A DNA stretch of 13,542 nucleotides from Micromonosporaceae bacterium (GTDB lineage Bacteria > Actinomycetota > Actinomycetes > Mycobacteriales > Micromonosporaceae), in NCBI GenBank assembly GCA_019689695.1, contig JADGHA010000064.1, positions 1 through 13,542 on the forward strand, read 5' to 3'. The position numbers and the translations under genes were made by a program. Below the pieces are notes generated by a model, which was given only the letters and a program-made list of their open reading frames with translations, did not search any database and was not told the origin of the DNA. Below, in pieces: positions 1 to 6,997 of this stretch (within the stretch, counting starts at the first letter, position 1; each line of letters opens with the position of its first letter).

Positions 1-64
1 GCCCCCCGCGCGGGCCCGGGGGCCGGGGGGCGGGCGCGGCCCCGGCCGCCCCCCCCCCCCCGCG
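1..64. other. Pure G/C low-complexity contig edge
   Basis: The first 64 bases contain no A or T at all and include an unbroken run of 13 C (49-61) and several G runs. No coding signal can be read here. Even in a GC-rich actinomycete this composition is not normal intergenic sequence, so it is most likely low-quality or artefactual sequence at a contig end. Whatever lies downstream of the YCII gene is lost in it. Confidence 0.7.
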
Positions 65-80
65 ACTCCGGGTGCCGCGA

Positions 81-443
81 TCACAGGTCCGCCGCGGCCT
101 CGTGCAGGATCGGCCACACCTCGACCGGGTCGTTGTCCGCCCAGGGCATCTCCGCCGCGATCTCGTACGCCCGTGCCTCGCTCTCCACGTCCACCAGGTA
201 GAGGCTCGCCACGTACTCCTTGGTCTCCAGGTACGGGCCGTCGGTCACCGCCGGGGCACCGTCCTTGCGCCGGACCAGCCGGGCGGCCGCCGCGTCGGCC
301 AGACCGTACGCGCCGAGCAGTTCACCGGTCTCCTGGTACTTCTTGTTCCAGGCGTCCTGCTTGGCGATCTCCTTCGGCCAGTCCTCGGCCGGGATCGAGT
401 CCCACTTCTCCTGGTTGCCGTAGATCAGCATGAGGTACTTCAT
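81..443 (-). CDS. YCII-related (DGPF domain) protein
   Basis: This is a small 120-residue single-domain protein of the YCII/DGPF family. It opens with the characteristic MKYLMLIYG strand and carries a DGPF-like motif (TDGPYLETKEYV, residues 67-78) and a VEVWPI end strand. The fold is a dimeric ferredoxin-like alpha/beta barrel. Biochemical function is unknown, although many actinobacterial members sit beside ECF sigma factors of the ECF42 group. The ATG at 443 is chosen because a GGAAAGGG ribosome-binding sequence lies about eight bases upstream. The open frame continues far upstream but without family similarity. The stop is just 17 bases from the G/C-only contig edge, so any downstream partner gene is not visible. 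Family assignment is strong; the biological role is not known. Confidence 0.9.
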   Translation of the reverse strand: MKYLMLIYGNQEKWDSIPAEDWPKEIAKQDAWNKKYQETGELLGAYGLADAAAARLVRRKDGAPAVTDGPYLETKEYVASLYLVDVESEARAYEIAAEMPWADNDPVEVWPILHEAAADL

Positions 444-494
444 CTCGTTCACCCTTTCCGGTCGGCGCGCCCGATGTGGCGCTCTCACCCACCG

Positions 495-521
495 GTCGGA
501 GCACGGCCGCCGTCCTCGACA
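495..521 (-). promoter_or_regulatory. Candidate ECF42-type promoter of the YCII gene
   Basis: On the minus strand TGTCGA (521-516) is followed after 17 bases by CGAC (498-495), about 50 bases upstream of the YCII start codon. As I recall, ECF42 sigma factors, which control DGPF/YCII genes in streptomycetes, use TGTCGA at -35 and a CGA/TC-like -10. The match in sequence, spacing and downstream gene type is good, but it is a pattern match only. Confidence 0.5.
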
Positions 522-571
522 TTCTCTCCGGCGGGAAATTTCTCGGCCTGGCTCGGCCCGCGGTCGCTCGT

Positions 572-607
572 CCGCGCATCGGGTCGCGGCGCCGCGCATC
601 GGGTCGC
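572..607. repeat. 16-bp tandem direct repeat, two copies
   Basis: CCGCGCATCGGGTCGC occurs at 572-587 and again, identical, at 592-607 (period 20 bases). It lies in the 187-base gap between the DUF1684 stop and the YCII start. Only two copies are present and no function is evident. It could be a short replication-slippage duplication or a paired protein-binding site. Confidence 0.6.
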
Positions 608-630
608 CGCGGCCGCCGTCGTCCCGACCG

Positions 631-1239
631 TCAGTCGGTGGCTCGCAGCCGCTCGCCGGCCCGCACCGGCGCGCTGATCCGGTTGCCGGGCGGCGCCAGC
701 GGGCACTGCCAGGCCGGGTCGTAGCGGCACGAGGGGTGGTACAGGAAGTTGAGGTCGACGACGAGCCGGTCGGCCTGGCCGCCGAGGTCCGCCCCCTTCG
801 CCGTGTCCAACAGGTAGCGCCCACCGCCGTAGCTGGCCTCGCCCGCCGTGCCGTCGCGCAGCGGCAGGAACAGCCCGCCGGCGTACTGGATGAGCCACCA
901 CACGTCGACGGTTTCGTTGATGGGCTCCGGCAGCGTGATCTGCCCGATCCGGCGGAGCCTTGTGGCACTTCGGTGGTCGGTGGGCAGCTCGATCTCCGCG
1001 GGCTCCGGTGCCGGCTGGACGGGCAGTTCGAACCGCAGGCTGGGGTCGTACGGCCAGTACGGCAGGCCGGTCTGGCGCAGCGGGTCGCCGGCTGGCAGCG
1101 GGCTCTGGGGATGGTGGCGGAACAGCTCGTCCCGGCCGGACCGCCACAGCGCGTGCCCGCCCTCCGGATCCTTGGCGGCCCGGACCGCGGCGTACAGCTC
1201 GCTGACCCGCCTGCGCCAGTCGGCCAGCTCGAGGCTCAT
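631..1239 (-). CDS. DUF1684 domain-containing protein
   Basis: This 202-residue soluble protein has the conserved C-terminal half of DUF1684: YGGGRYLLDTAKG at 137-149 and a long block at 162-188 with DLNFLYHPSCRYDP and CPLAPPGNRI. The N-terminal part (about 1-45) has the W-x8-Y-type helices usual in the family, followed by a WPYDPSLRF segment (62-70). No signal peptide or membrane segment is visible, and the biochemical activity of the family is unknown. The start codon overlaps the stop of the upstream MBL-fold gene in an ATGA arrangement (1236-1239). The two genes are therefore almost certainly transcribed together and translationally coupled, which suggests a shared hydrolytic or detoxifying task, but the sequence does not show one. 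Confidence 0.9.
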   Translation of the reverse strand: MSLELADWRRRVSELYAAVRAAKDPEGGHALWRSGRDELFRHHPQSPLPAGDPLRQTGLPYWPYDPSLRFELPVQPAPEPAEIELPTDHRSATRLRRIGQITLPEPINETVDVWWLIQYAGGLFLPLRDGTAGEASYGGGRYLLDTAKGADLGGQADRLVVDLNFLYHPSCRYDPAWQCPLAPPGNRISAPVRAGERLRATD

Positions 1240-1958
1240 GTCGCCGCCCGCAGCAGGTCGAGGACCTCGGCCCGCCGGTGCGGCCGGTCGTGGCTCTCGA
1301 CGTACCAGTCGTAGTCTTCACTCACCAGGCTGGCGACCAGGTCGAGGTCGGGCGCGTCCGCCGGGGAACGCAGGTGGTACGGCGGAGGGTAGTAGGCATC
1401 GCCGAGGAAGATGACTCCGGCCGCGGGCACTCTGACCACAGTGGAGTCGGGACTGTGCCGGCCGCCTACGTGCTCCAGCTCGACGGTTGCACCGCCGATG
1501 TCGAGGGTGCGTGTCGTGACGAAGGTCTGCTCGGGCAGCACGATGTGGAAGTCCTGGAAGTTCCGAATGGCCCTGGCGCGGGCCTGGAAGCTTGGCACGA
1601 GCAGGTGGTCGCGCTCCATCTCGGCCCGCAGGTAGTCGTGGCTCCACGGCTTCGCCGCCTCCGCGGCGAGGAACTGTCCACAGAGGTCATGTGCGATCAC
1701 CGGGATGTCCCAGGCACAGGCGCCCCAGGTGTGGTCCCAGTGGTAGTGGGTGTAGACGATGGCGGCCGGCGACGGCAGGCCCTCGGCGTCCATCGCGGCC
1801 TTGATCTTGCGCGCCAGGTCGGGACTCTGGCCGGCGTCAACGAGCAGGCTGCTGTCGTCGCCGACCACGATCCCGACGGCGGCCTGGACCCGGGCGGGAT
1901 CCGGATGCGAAGGCCACAGCCAGACGTGGTCGGTTACCTGGATCAACTCTGCTGGCAT
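1236..1958 (-). CDS. MBL-fold metallo-hydrolase
   Basis: This 240-residue metallo-beta-lactamase-fold hydrolase keeps the metal ligands in order: HYHWDH at 71-76 (the HxHxDH motif), His168 in GGRHSPDS, Asp187 in FLGDAYY and His223 near the C-terminus. This is the normal binuclear zinc site. The N-terminal strands (VWLWPS, LLVDAGQ) fit glyoxalase II-like or N-acyl-homoserine-lactonase-like subgroups, and the substrate cannot be told from sequence. There is no signal peptide, so it is probably cytoplasmic. The start at 1958 is supported by AGGGGA directly upstream. A TAGGCT -10-like box lies 31-36 bases before the start. It is the first gene of a two-gene operon with DUF1684 and is divergent from the toxin-antitoxin module. 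Confidence 0.92.
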   Translation of the reverse strand: MPAELIQVTDHVWLWPSHPDPARVQAAVGIVVGDDSSLLVDAGQSPDLARKIKAAMDAEGLPSPAAIVYTHYHWDHTWGACAWDIPVIAHDLCGQFLAAEAAKPWSHDYLRAEMERDHLLVPSFQARARAIRNFQDFHIVLPEQTFVTTRTLDIGGATVELEHVGGRHSPDSTVVRVPAAGVIFLGDAYYPPPYHLRSPADAPDLDLVASLVSEDYDWYVESHDRPHRRAEVLDLLRAAT

Positions 1959-1988
1959 GCGTCCCCTATGCTCCGTGTGCCGCCGCTC

Positions 1989-1994
1989 AGCCTA
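1989..1994 (-). promoter_or_regulatory. Possible -10 box of the MBL-fold operon
   Basis: TAGGCT reads on the minus strand and would place transcription start near 1982, giving a leader of roughly 24 bases that contains the AGGGGA ribosome-binding sequence. No good -35 hexamer is visible 17-18 bases upstream, so support is limited to the -10 match and its placement. Confidence 0.25.
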
Positions 1995-2092
1995 CGGTCG
2001 GGCGCGGTCGCCGGCTCATCCGCCTATCCGGGTTACCCGAGAATGGCGCCTCGACGGCCTCGAACGGCGGTAGGCGGGCGGCTCGCAGCGGT

Positions 2093-2131
2093 TTGCCGGG
2101 GTGCCGCTACATGACTATAATCCTGGTCATG
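2093..2131 (+). promoter_or_regulatory. Leaderless, self-regulated TA promoter
   Basis: TTGCCG (2093-2098) and a perfect TATAAT (2116-2121) are separated by exactly 17 bases. Seven bases after the -10 box comes the ATG at 2129, so the transcript should start at or next to the initiation codon. A perfect dyad, CATGAC (2110-2115) and GTCATG (2126-2131) with a 10-base centre, brackets the -10 box and covers the start codon. This is where an antitoxin repressor would be expected to bind. All elements are directly visible; repressor binding is inferred. Confidence 0.7.
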
Positions 2132-2419
2132 ACAACCATCCCGTTGGCTGATGCGAAGGCGCGGCTGTCCGCTGTCCTCGACGAGGTCCGTGACACCCAC
2201 GAACGCGTCGTGATCACCCGCAACGGGCGGCCGGAGGCGGTGCTGATGGCCGTGTCAGACCTGCAGGCGCTGGAGGAGACCCTGGATCTGCTGTCCACGC
2301 CTGGCGCGCTAGAGCAGATCCGTGAGGCTGAGGCCGATATCGCCGCAGGCAAGGCGATCGACGCCACTGAACTGCGCCGCCAGCTGGCCGCCCGCGCCAA
2401 GCGGGAGCAGCGTGCCTGA
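2129..2419 (+). CDS. Type II antitoxin, Phd/YefM family
   Basis: This 96-residue antitoxin begins with the Phd/YefM pattern PLADAKARLSAVLDEVRDT, followed by the strand RVVITRNGRPEAVLMAVSDLQALEET (residues 26-51). This is the DNA-binding and dimerisation domain. Residues 52-96 are charged and helical, as expected for the toxin-wrapping tail, and end in a basic cluster (RRQLAARAKREQR). The open frame continues upstream to a TTG at 2093 and an ATG at 2111, but those lie in the promoter. The ATG at 2129 fits both homology and the leaderless -10 spacing. The gene overlaps the toxin gene by eight bases, which keeps antitoxin and toxin synthesis coupled. It should neutralise the RelE-like toxin and repress its own promoter. 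Confidence 0.9.
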   Translation: MTTIPLADAKARLSAVLDEVRDTHERVVITRNGRPEAVLMAVSDLQALEETLDLLSTPGALEQIREAEADIAAGKAIDATELRRQLAARAKREQRA

Positions 2420-2702
2420 CGAGGAGCCTTACAAGCTGTCGCTCGCGCCGGCCGCACGACGGGCCTTGACCGAGCAGCCACCGATCGGCCTGCCCATGGC
2501 GGTGGCCGCTGCCGTGGGCGAGTTCATCACTGGACCGCTGCTGGCGCGGCCTTACGTCGTAGGCAAGCCGTTGACCAACGAGCTGGCCGCGTACCACTCG
2601 GCTCGGCGCGGCGCCTACCGCGTCGTGTACCGCATCGACGAGAAGACCAATACCGTGCATGTGGTGCGCATCGACCACCGCGCAGACGTTTACCACTCGT
2701 AG
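2412..2702 (+). CDS. Type II toxin, RelE/ParE family
   Basis: This 96-residue toxin has the RelE/ParE fold. After the N-terminal strand YKLSLAPAARRAL there are two helices, then GKPL (51-54), YHSARRGAYRVVYRID (61-76) and the C-terminal VVRIDHRADVY (84-94). The conserved Lys53, Arg65, Arg66, Arg70, His89, Arg90 and Tyr94 resemble the basic/aromatic catalytic set of mRNA-cleaving RelE toxins, but whether it cleaves ribosome-bound mRNA or poisons gyrase as ParE does cannot be decided here. The GTG start at 2412 is chosen because the family begins here and GGGAG lies four bases upstream. The gene overlaps the antitoxin by eight bases. It converges on the MDMPI-family gene with only 25 bases between stops. 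Confidence 0.9.
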   Translation: MPDEEPYKLSLAPAARRALTEQPPIGLPMAVAAAVGEFITGPLLARPYVVGKPLTNELAAYHSARRGAYRVVYRIDEKTNTVHVVRIDHRADVYHS

Positions 2703-2727
2703 TCGCACCAGGCGGCAACATCTCGGC

Positions 2728-3519
2728 TCAGTAGCCGGGAAAGACCCGGCGGAGCAGGTCGAGGTCGGCGGCACCGGTCGTGCTGACGCCTTCCGGCGTG
2801 TGCCGAGGCGACAGCCGGCCGGCCACCAGGCGCAGCCAGGCCTCTGCGGGGAGGCTGAGCGTGCCGTCGGGCTCATCCGGGACGTCCGGGTCGGCGGTGA
2901 TCCGATCGCCGAGGCGGAGCGCGAAGACCATGTCCGGCGCGGTGGTGGTGACCCGGATCACCGCGTGCGCGCCGCCCAGCCGCTCAGGCTTGCTGAGCCA
3001 GCCGAGCCGGTCGCCGGTGCCTTTCATGAGCGGTCCGGTGGCCTCCGGCGCGAGCGTGGCGCGCTCGTCGAAACCGACATGCACGTCCCACGAGTGCAAG
3101 GCGAACTCGCTCAGCCGCAGCCGCGTCGCCGTCGCCACATTGACCGGAGCAGGCAGAAAGCTCAGCTTGATGCGCAGGTTGGCGCGCGTGCCGGCGTCCA
3201 TGGACTCGTACTGCTCGAGGAGCACCTGGTTCGCCCGGAGGAACCCGTCGGCGCGTTCCCTGCGGGACATGGCGTCCCAGCGCGCCCAGACGGTCCGGTT
3301 GAAGTCGCGGTCCGGGGGCTGCTTGCCGTCGAGCGCTGCCTGGACGATGGCGCGGTTGATCTCGGCTCCGCTGCCGAGGTGGCCGAGCACCTGCGAGATG
3401 TCCCATTCGGAGGCTCCCGAGGGGCGGGCGAGGTCGGCGTCGGTGAGCCGCGACACCAGCGCGGCGAGGCGGTCGTGGCCGGTACGCAGGGCCGAGATGT
3501 TCGTGTCGGCGTCGGTCAT
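2728..3519 (-). CDS. Maleylpyruvate isomerase-family (MDMPI/DinB-fold) protein
   Basis: This 263-residue protein belongs to the mycothiol-dependent maleylpyruvate isomerase / DinB-like superfamily. The likely zinc triad is His47 (VLGHLGS), Glu138 and His142 (SEFALHSWD); the E-x3-H spacing matches the known isomerase. The N-terminal four-helix bundle (about 1-160) is followed by a smaller C-terminal alpha/beta domain (about 165-263) typical of the MDMPI C-terminal family. Members use mycothiol as cofactor, so an actinobacterial host is expected. The actual substrate is not predictable. The ATG at 3519 is preferred because GGAG lies nine bases upstream; an in-frame ATG at 3534 has no such sequence. 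It is transcribed divergently from the DUF427 gene. Confidence 0.88.
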   Translation of the reverse strand: MTDADTNISALRTGHDRLAALVSRLTDADLARPSGASEWDISQVLGHLGSGAEINRAIVQAALDGKQPPDRDFNRTVWARWDAMSRRERADGFLRANQVLLEQYESMDAGTRANLRIKLSFLPAPVNVATATRLRLSEFALHSWDVHVGFDERATLAPEATGPLMKGTGDRLGWLSKPERLGGAHAVIRVTTTAPDMVFALRLGDRITADPDVPDEPDGTLSLPAEAWLRLVAGRLSPRHTPEGVSTTGAADLDLLRRVFPGY

Positions 3520-3553
3520 CCCAGCAGGCTCCATCGACTGTCGACGTCACGAA

Positions 3554-3569
3554 GCACCGCCGCCGGTGC
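3554..3569. promoter_or_regulatory. Dyad in the MDMPI/DUF427 divergent promoter region
   Basis: GCACCG-CCGC-CGGTGC forms a perfect 6-bp inverted repeat in the 132 bases between two divergent genes. A second partly overlapping pair (CCGCC and GGCGG) lies just to the right. It may be an operator, but in such GC-rich DNA short dyads arise by chance. Confidence 0.25.
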
Positions 3570-3651
3570 ACGCCACCGTCGGCGGTTCGGTCACGACTGA
3601 CGTTAGCAGCGGTATCCGCGCCTACGCAGGCTTTCCGATCGAGGGAAGATG

Positions 3652-4416
3652 ATGTGCCGCCTCCCGGTTGCAGCGGGTATGAGCGAGACATCCGAGCGCG
3701 GCAGCGTACGCGTCGAGCGGGGCCACAAGCGGGTCCGCACGTACCTCAACGGCGAACTGGTGGCCGATACCATCCGGCCGCTGCTGGTCTGGGAAAACCC
3801 GCACTATCCGGCCTACTACATCCAGACCGCGGACGTGCGCGCGCGGCTCGTGCCGACCGGCGAGACGGACCACTCGCCCAGTCGCGGCACGGCCGAGGTG
3901 CTCGATGTGGTGACCGCTGCCGGGACTGCGGCGAAGGCTGCCCGCCGCTACACCGAGTCGCCGTTCGAGCAGCTGCGTGACGCGGTACGGCTGGAGTGGG
4001 GCGCGATGACGGAGTGGTTCGAGGAGGACGAGCCGGTCTACACCCACCCGCGCAACCCGTACACGCGGGTCGACATTCTGGCCAGCAGCAGGCACATCCG
4101 GGTGGAGCTGGACGGCGTGACCGTGGCGGAGTCCCGCTCGCCGCGCATCCTGTACGAGACCTACCTGCCGCCGCGCTACTACCTGCCCATCACCGACGTG
4201 CGCCAGGACCTGTTGCGCCCGTCCGACACCCAGACCCACTGCCCGTACAAGGGCACCGCCAGCTACTGGTCGGTGGAGGTGAACGGGCGCACGTACGAGG
4301 ACCTGGTGTGGATCTACCGGACCCCGCTGCCGGAGAGTCAGAAGATCGCCGGTCTGGCCTGCTTCTACAACGAGAAGGTCGACCTGTACGTGGACGGAGT
4401 GCTACAGCCGAAGTAG
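3652..4416 (+). CDS. Tandem DUF427 domain protein
   Basis: This 254-residue soluble protein holds two DUF427 units. The first (about 18-80) has VRVERGHKRVRTYLNGELVADT and VWENPHYPAYYI but ends early. The second (about 148-235) is complete, with ILYETYLPPRYYLP, DTQTHCPYKGTASYWSV and the closing DLVWIYRTPLPE. DUF427 forms a small beta-rich fold of unknown biochemical function and is common in actinobacteria and fungi. ATG 3652 is chosen because GAGGG sits six bases upstream; ATG 3649 is too close to it. The later ATG at 3679 (MSETSE) matches where homology begins but has no clear ribosome-binding sequence. Both are possible. The gene is single in its transcription unit unless it is read into the desaturase 70 bases downstream. 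Confidence 0.9.
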   Translation: MCRLPVAAGMSETSERGSVRVERGHKRVRTYLNGELVADTIRPLLVWENPHYPAYYIQTADVRARLVPTGETDHSPSRGTAEVLDVVTAAGTAAKAARRYTESPFEQLRDAVRLEWGAMTEWFEEDEPVYTHPRNPYTRVDILASSRHIRVELDGVTVAESRSPRILYETYLPPRYYLPITDVRQDLLRPSDTQTHCPYKGTASYWSVEVNGRTYEDLVWIYRTPLPESQKIAGLACFYNEKVDLYVDGVLQPK

Positions 4417-4446
4417 GGACAACCCCCGCACCAAGAGAGGTGCTAG

Positions 4447-4481
4447 CAGGCTGTCCAGCCTGTGCGGCGTTCAACAGGCTG
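4447..4481. promoter_or_regulatory. Candidate operator before the desaturase gene
   Basis: CAGGCTG (4447-4453) and CAGCCTG (4456-4462) make a perfect 7-bp dyad with a two-base centre. A third copy of CAGGCTG sits at 4475-4481, ending five bases before the desaturase start. The two-base loop makes an RNA hairpin unlikely, so a DNA-binding site is the better reading. No -10 box could be assigned with confidence. Confidence 0.35.
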
Positions 4482-4486
4482 GATGC

Positions 4487-5506
4487 ATGCCGACGCTCAC
4501 CACACACCGCAGCGACTATGCCGAACTGTCCAAGTTAGTCATTGCCGCTGGCCTGCTGGAACGGCGGCCGGGCTACTACGCTGCCCGGATCGGCGTGATC
4601 GGTGGGCTGTTCGCCGCGGGGTGGTGGGCGTTTGCCGCTCTGGGTGACTCGTGGGCGCAGATCGCGGTGGCAGCCTGGCTCGCCGTTGTGTTCGCGCAGG
4701 TGGCTCTGGTCGCGCACGACATCGCGCATCGGCAGGTGTTCCGCTCCCGGTCGCGCAGCGCGCTCGCCGGTCGGCTCGCGGGCAACCTCGGCATCGGCAT
4801 GAGCTACGGGTGGTGGACGGACAAGCATACCCGCCACCACGCGAACCCCAACCACGAGGAGCTGGACCCGGACGTCGCGCCGGAGATCCTGGTCTGGTCG
4901 GCCGAGCAGGCGAGGGCGAGCCGGGGCCTGGCCAGGTTCGTCGGCCGGTGGCAGGCGCCACTGTTCTTCCCCCTGCTCACGCTGGAGGGGTTCAACCTGC
5001 ACGTGTCCAGCGTCCGGGCCTTGTGCCGGCCGGGTCTGACGAAGCGGTGGCTGGAGTCGGCGTTGCTGTTTGTCCACTTCGCCGGCTATCTCAGTGCCCT
5101 GCTGATGGTGTTGTCACCGGCGAAGGCGCTGGTCTTTCTCGTCGTCCACCAGGGACTGTTCGGTGTCTATCTTGGCTGTACGTTCGCGCCGAACCACAAG
5201 GGAATGCCGACACTGACCGGGGACGACCGGCCGGACTTCCTGCGGCGGCAGGTGCTCACCTCGCGCAATGTGCGGGGTGGGCGGGTCATCGACATCGTGC
5301 TCGGCGGGCTCAATTACCAGATCGAGCACCACCTCTTCCCGAGCATGCCGACGCCTAACCTGCGCCGTGCGCAGCCGATCGTGCGCGCGTACTGCCGGCG
5401 GCGCGGGATCGGGTACGAGGAGACAGGGTTGTTCGCGTCGTACGCGATCGCGCTGCGGCACCTGCACCGGGTAGGCGCCCCGCTGCGGGCCACCCGGCAG
5501 GCGTGA
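4487..5506 (+). CDS. Membrane fatty acid desaturase
   Basis: This 339-residue integral membrane di-iron desaturase has all three histidine boxes: HDIAH (77-81), HTRHH (114-118) and QIEHH (278-282), plus His207 (APNHKG). The QxxHH third box places it with front-end/linoleoyl-type and mycobacterial acyl desaturases rather than with soluble acyl-ACP enzymes. Hydrophobic segments are visible at about 34-52, 55-76, 160-172 and 190-228. It would introduce a double bond into membrane lipid acyl chains using oxygen and an electron donor that is not encoded next to it. Regiospecificity cannot be read. ATG 4487 has only a weak AGG upstream; the ATG four bases earlier is in another frame. A strong hairpin follows the stop, so the transcription unit ends here. 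Confidence 0.93.
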   Translation: MPTLTTHRSDYAELSKLVIAAGLLERRPGYYAARIGVIGGLFAAGWWAFAALGDSWAQIAVAAWLAVVFAQVALVAHDIAHRQVFRSRSRSALAGRLAGNLGIGMSYGWWTDKHTRHHANPNHEELDPDVAPEILVWSAEQARASRGLARFVGRWQAPLFFPLLTLEGFNLHVSSVRALCRPGLTKRWLESALLFVHFAGYLSALLMVLSPAKALVFLVVHQGLFGVYLGCTFAPNHKGMPTLTGDDRPDFLRRQVLTSRNVRGGRVIDIVLGGLNYQIEHHLFPSMPTPNLRRAQPIVRAYCRRRGIGYEETGLFASYAIALRHLHRVGAPLRATRQA

Positions 5507-5516
5507 CCCTGCCAGT

Positions 5517-5562
5517 TCCGGGAAATGCAGGTCTGGGATTTCTCAGACCTGCATTTCCCGGA
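5517..5562. terminator. Bidirectional hairpin terminator, perfect 19-bp stem
   Basis: The arms at 5517-5535 and 5544-5562 are perfect reverse complements, with an 8-base centre. One further G-U and one G-C pair can form inside, leaving a four-base loop. The hairpin lies 10 bases after the desaturase stop and 12 bases from the lpdA stop, so it can end both convergent transcripts. There is no U tract on either side, as is common in actinobacterial terminators. The stem is unusually long and perfect. Confidence 0.85.
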
Positions 5563-5574
5563 TATCCACCGGCG

Positions 5575-6960
<1,386 letters not shown>

Positions 6961-6997
6961 AACCCCGATCAAACGCCCTGCGGCGGGCGGTCGCCAG

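Noticed and set aside
444..968. Upstream extension of the YCII frame to 968
   Set aside because: The extension overlaps the DUF1684 gene in another phase, has no similarity to the family, and the ATG at 443 has a strong ribosome-binding sequence.
3539..3544. Second TGTCGA, plus strand, upstream of the DUF427 gene
   Set aside because: There is no CGAC-like -10 at 16-18 bases downstream, and the position is more than 100 bases from the start codon, so it does not form an ECF42-type promoter.
4428..4443. GCACC-AAGAGA-GGTGC hairpin after the DUF427 stop as a terminator
   Set aside because: The stem has only five base pairs and no U tract follows. Such a structure is too weak to call in GC-rich DNA.
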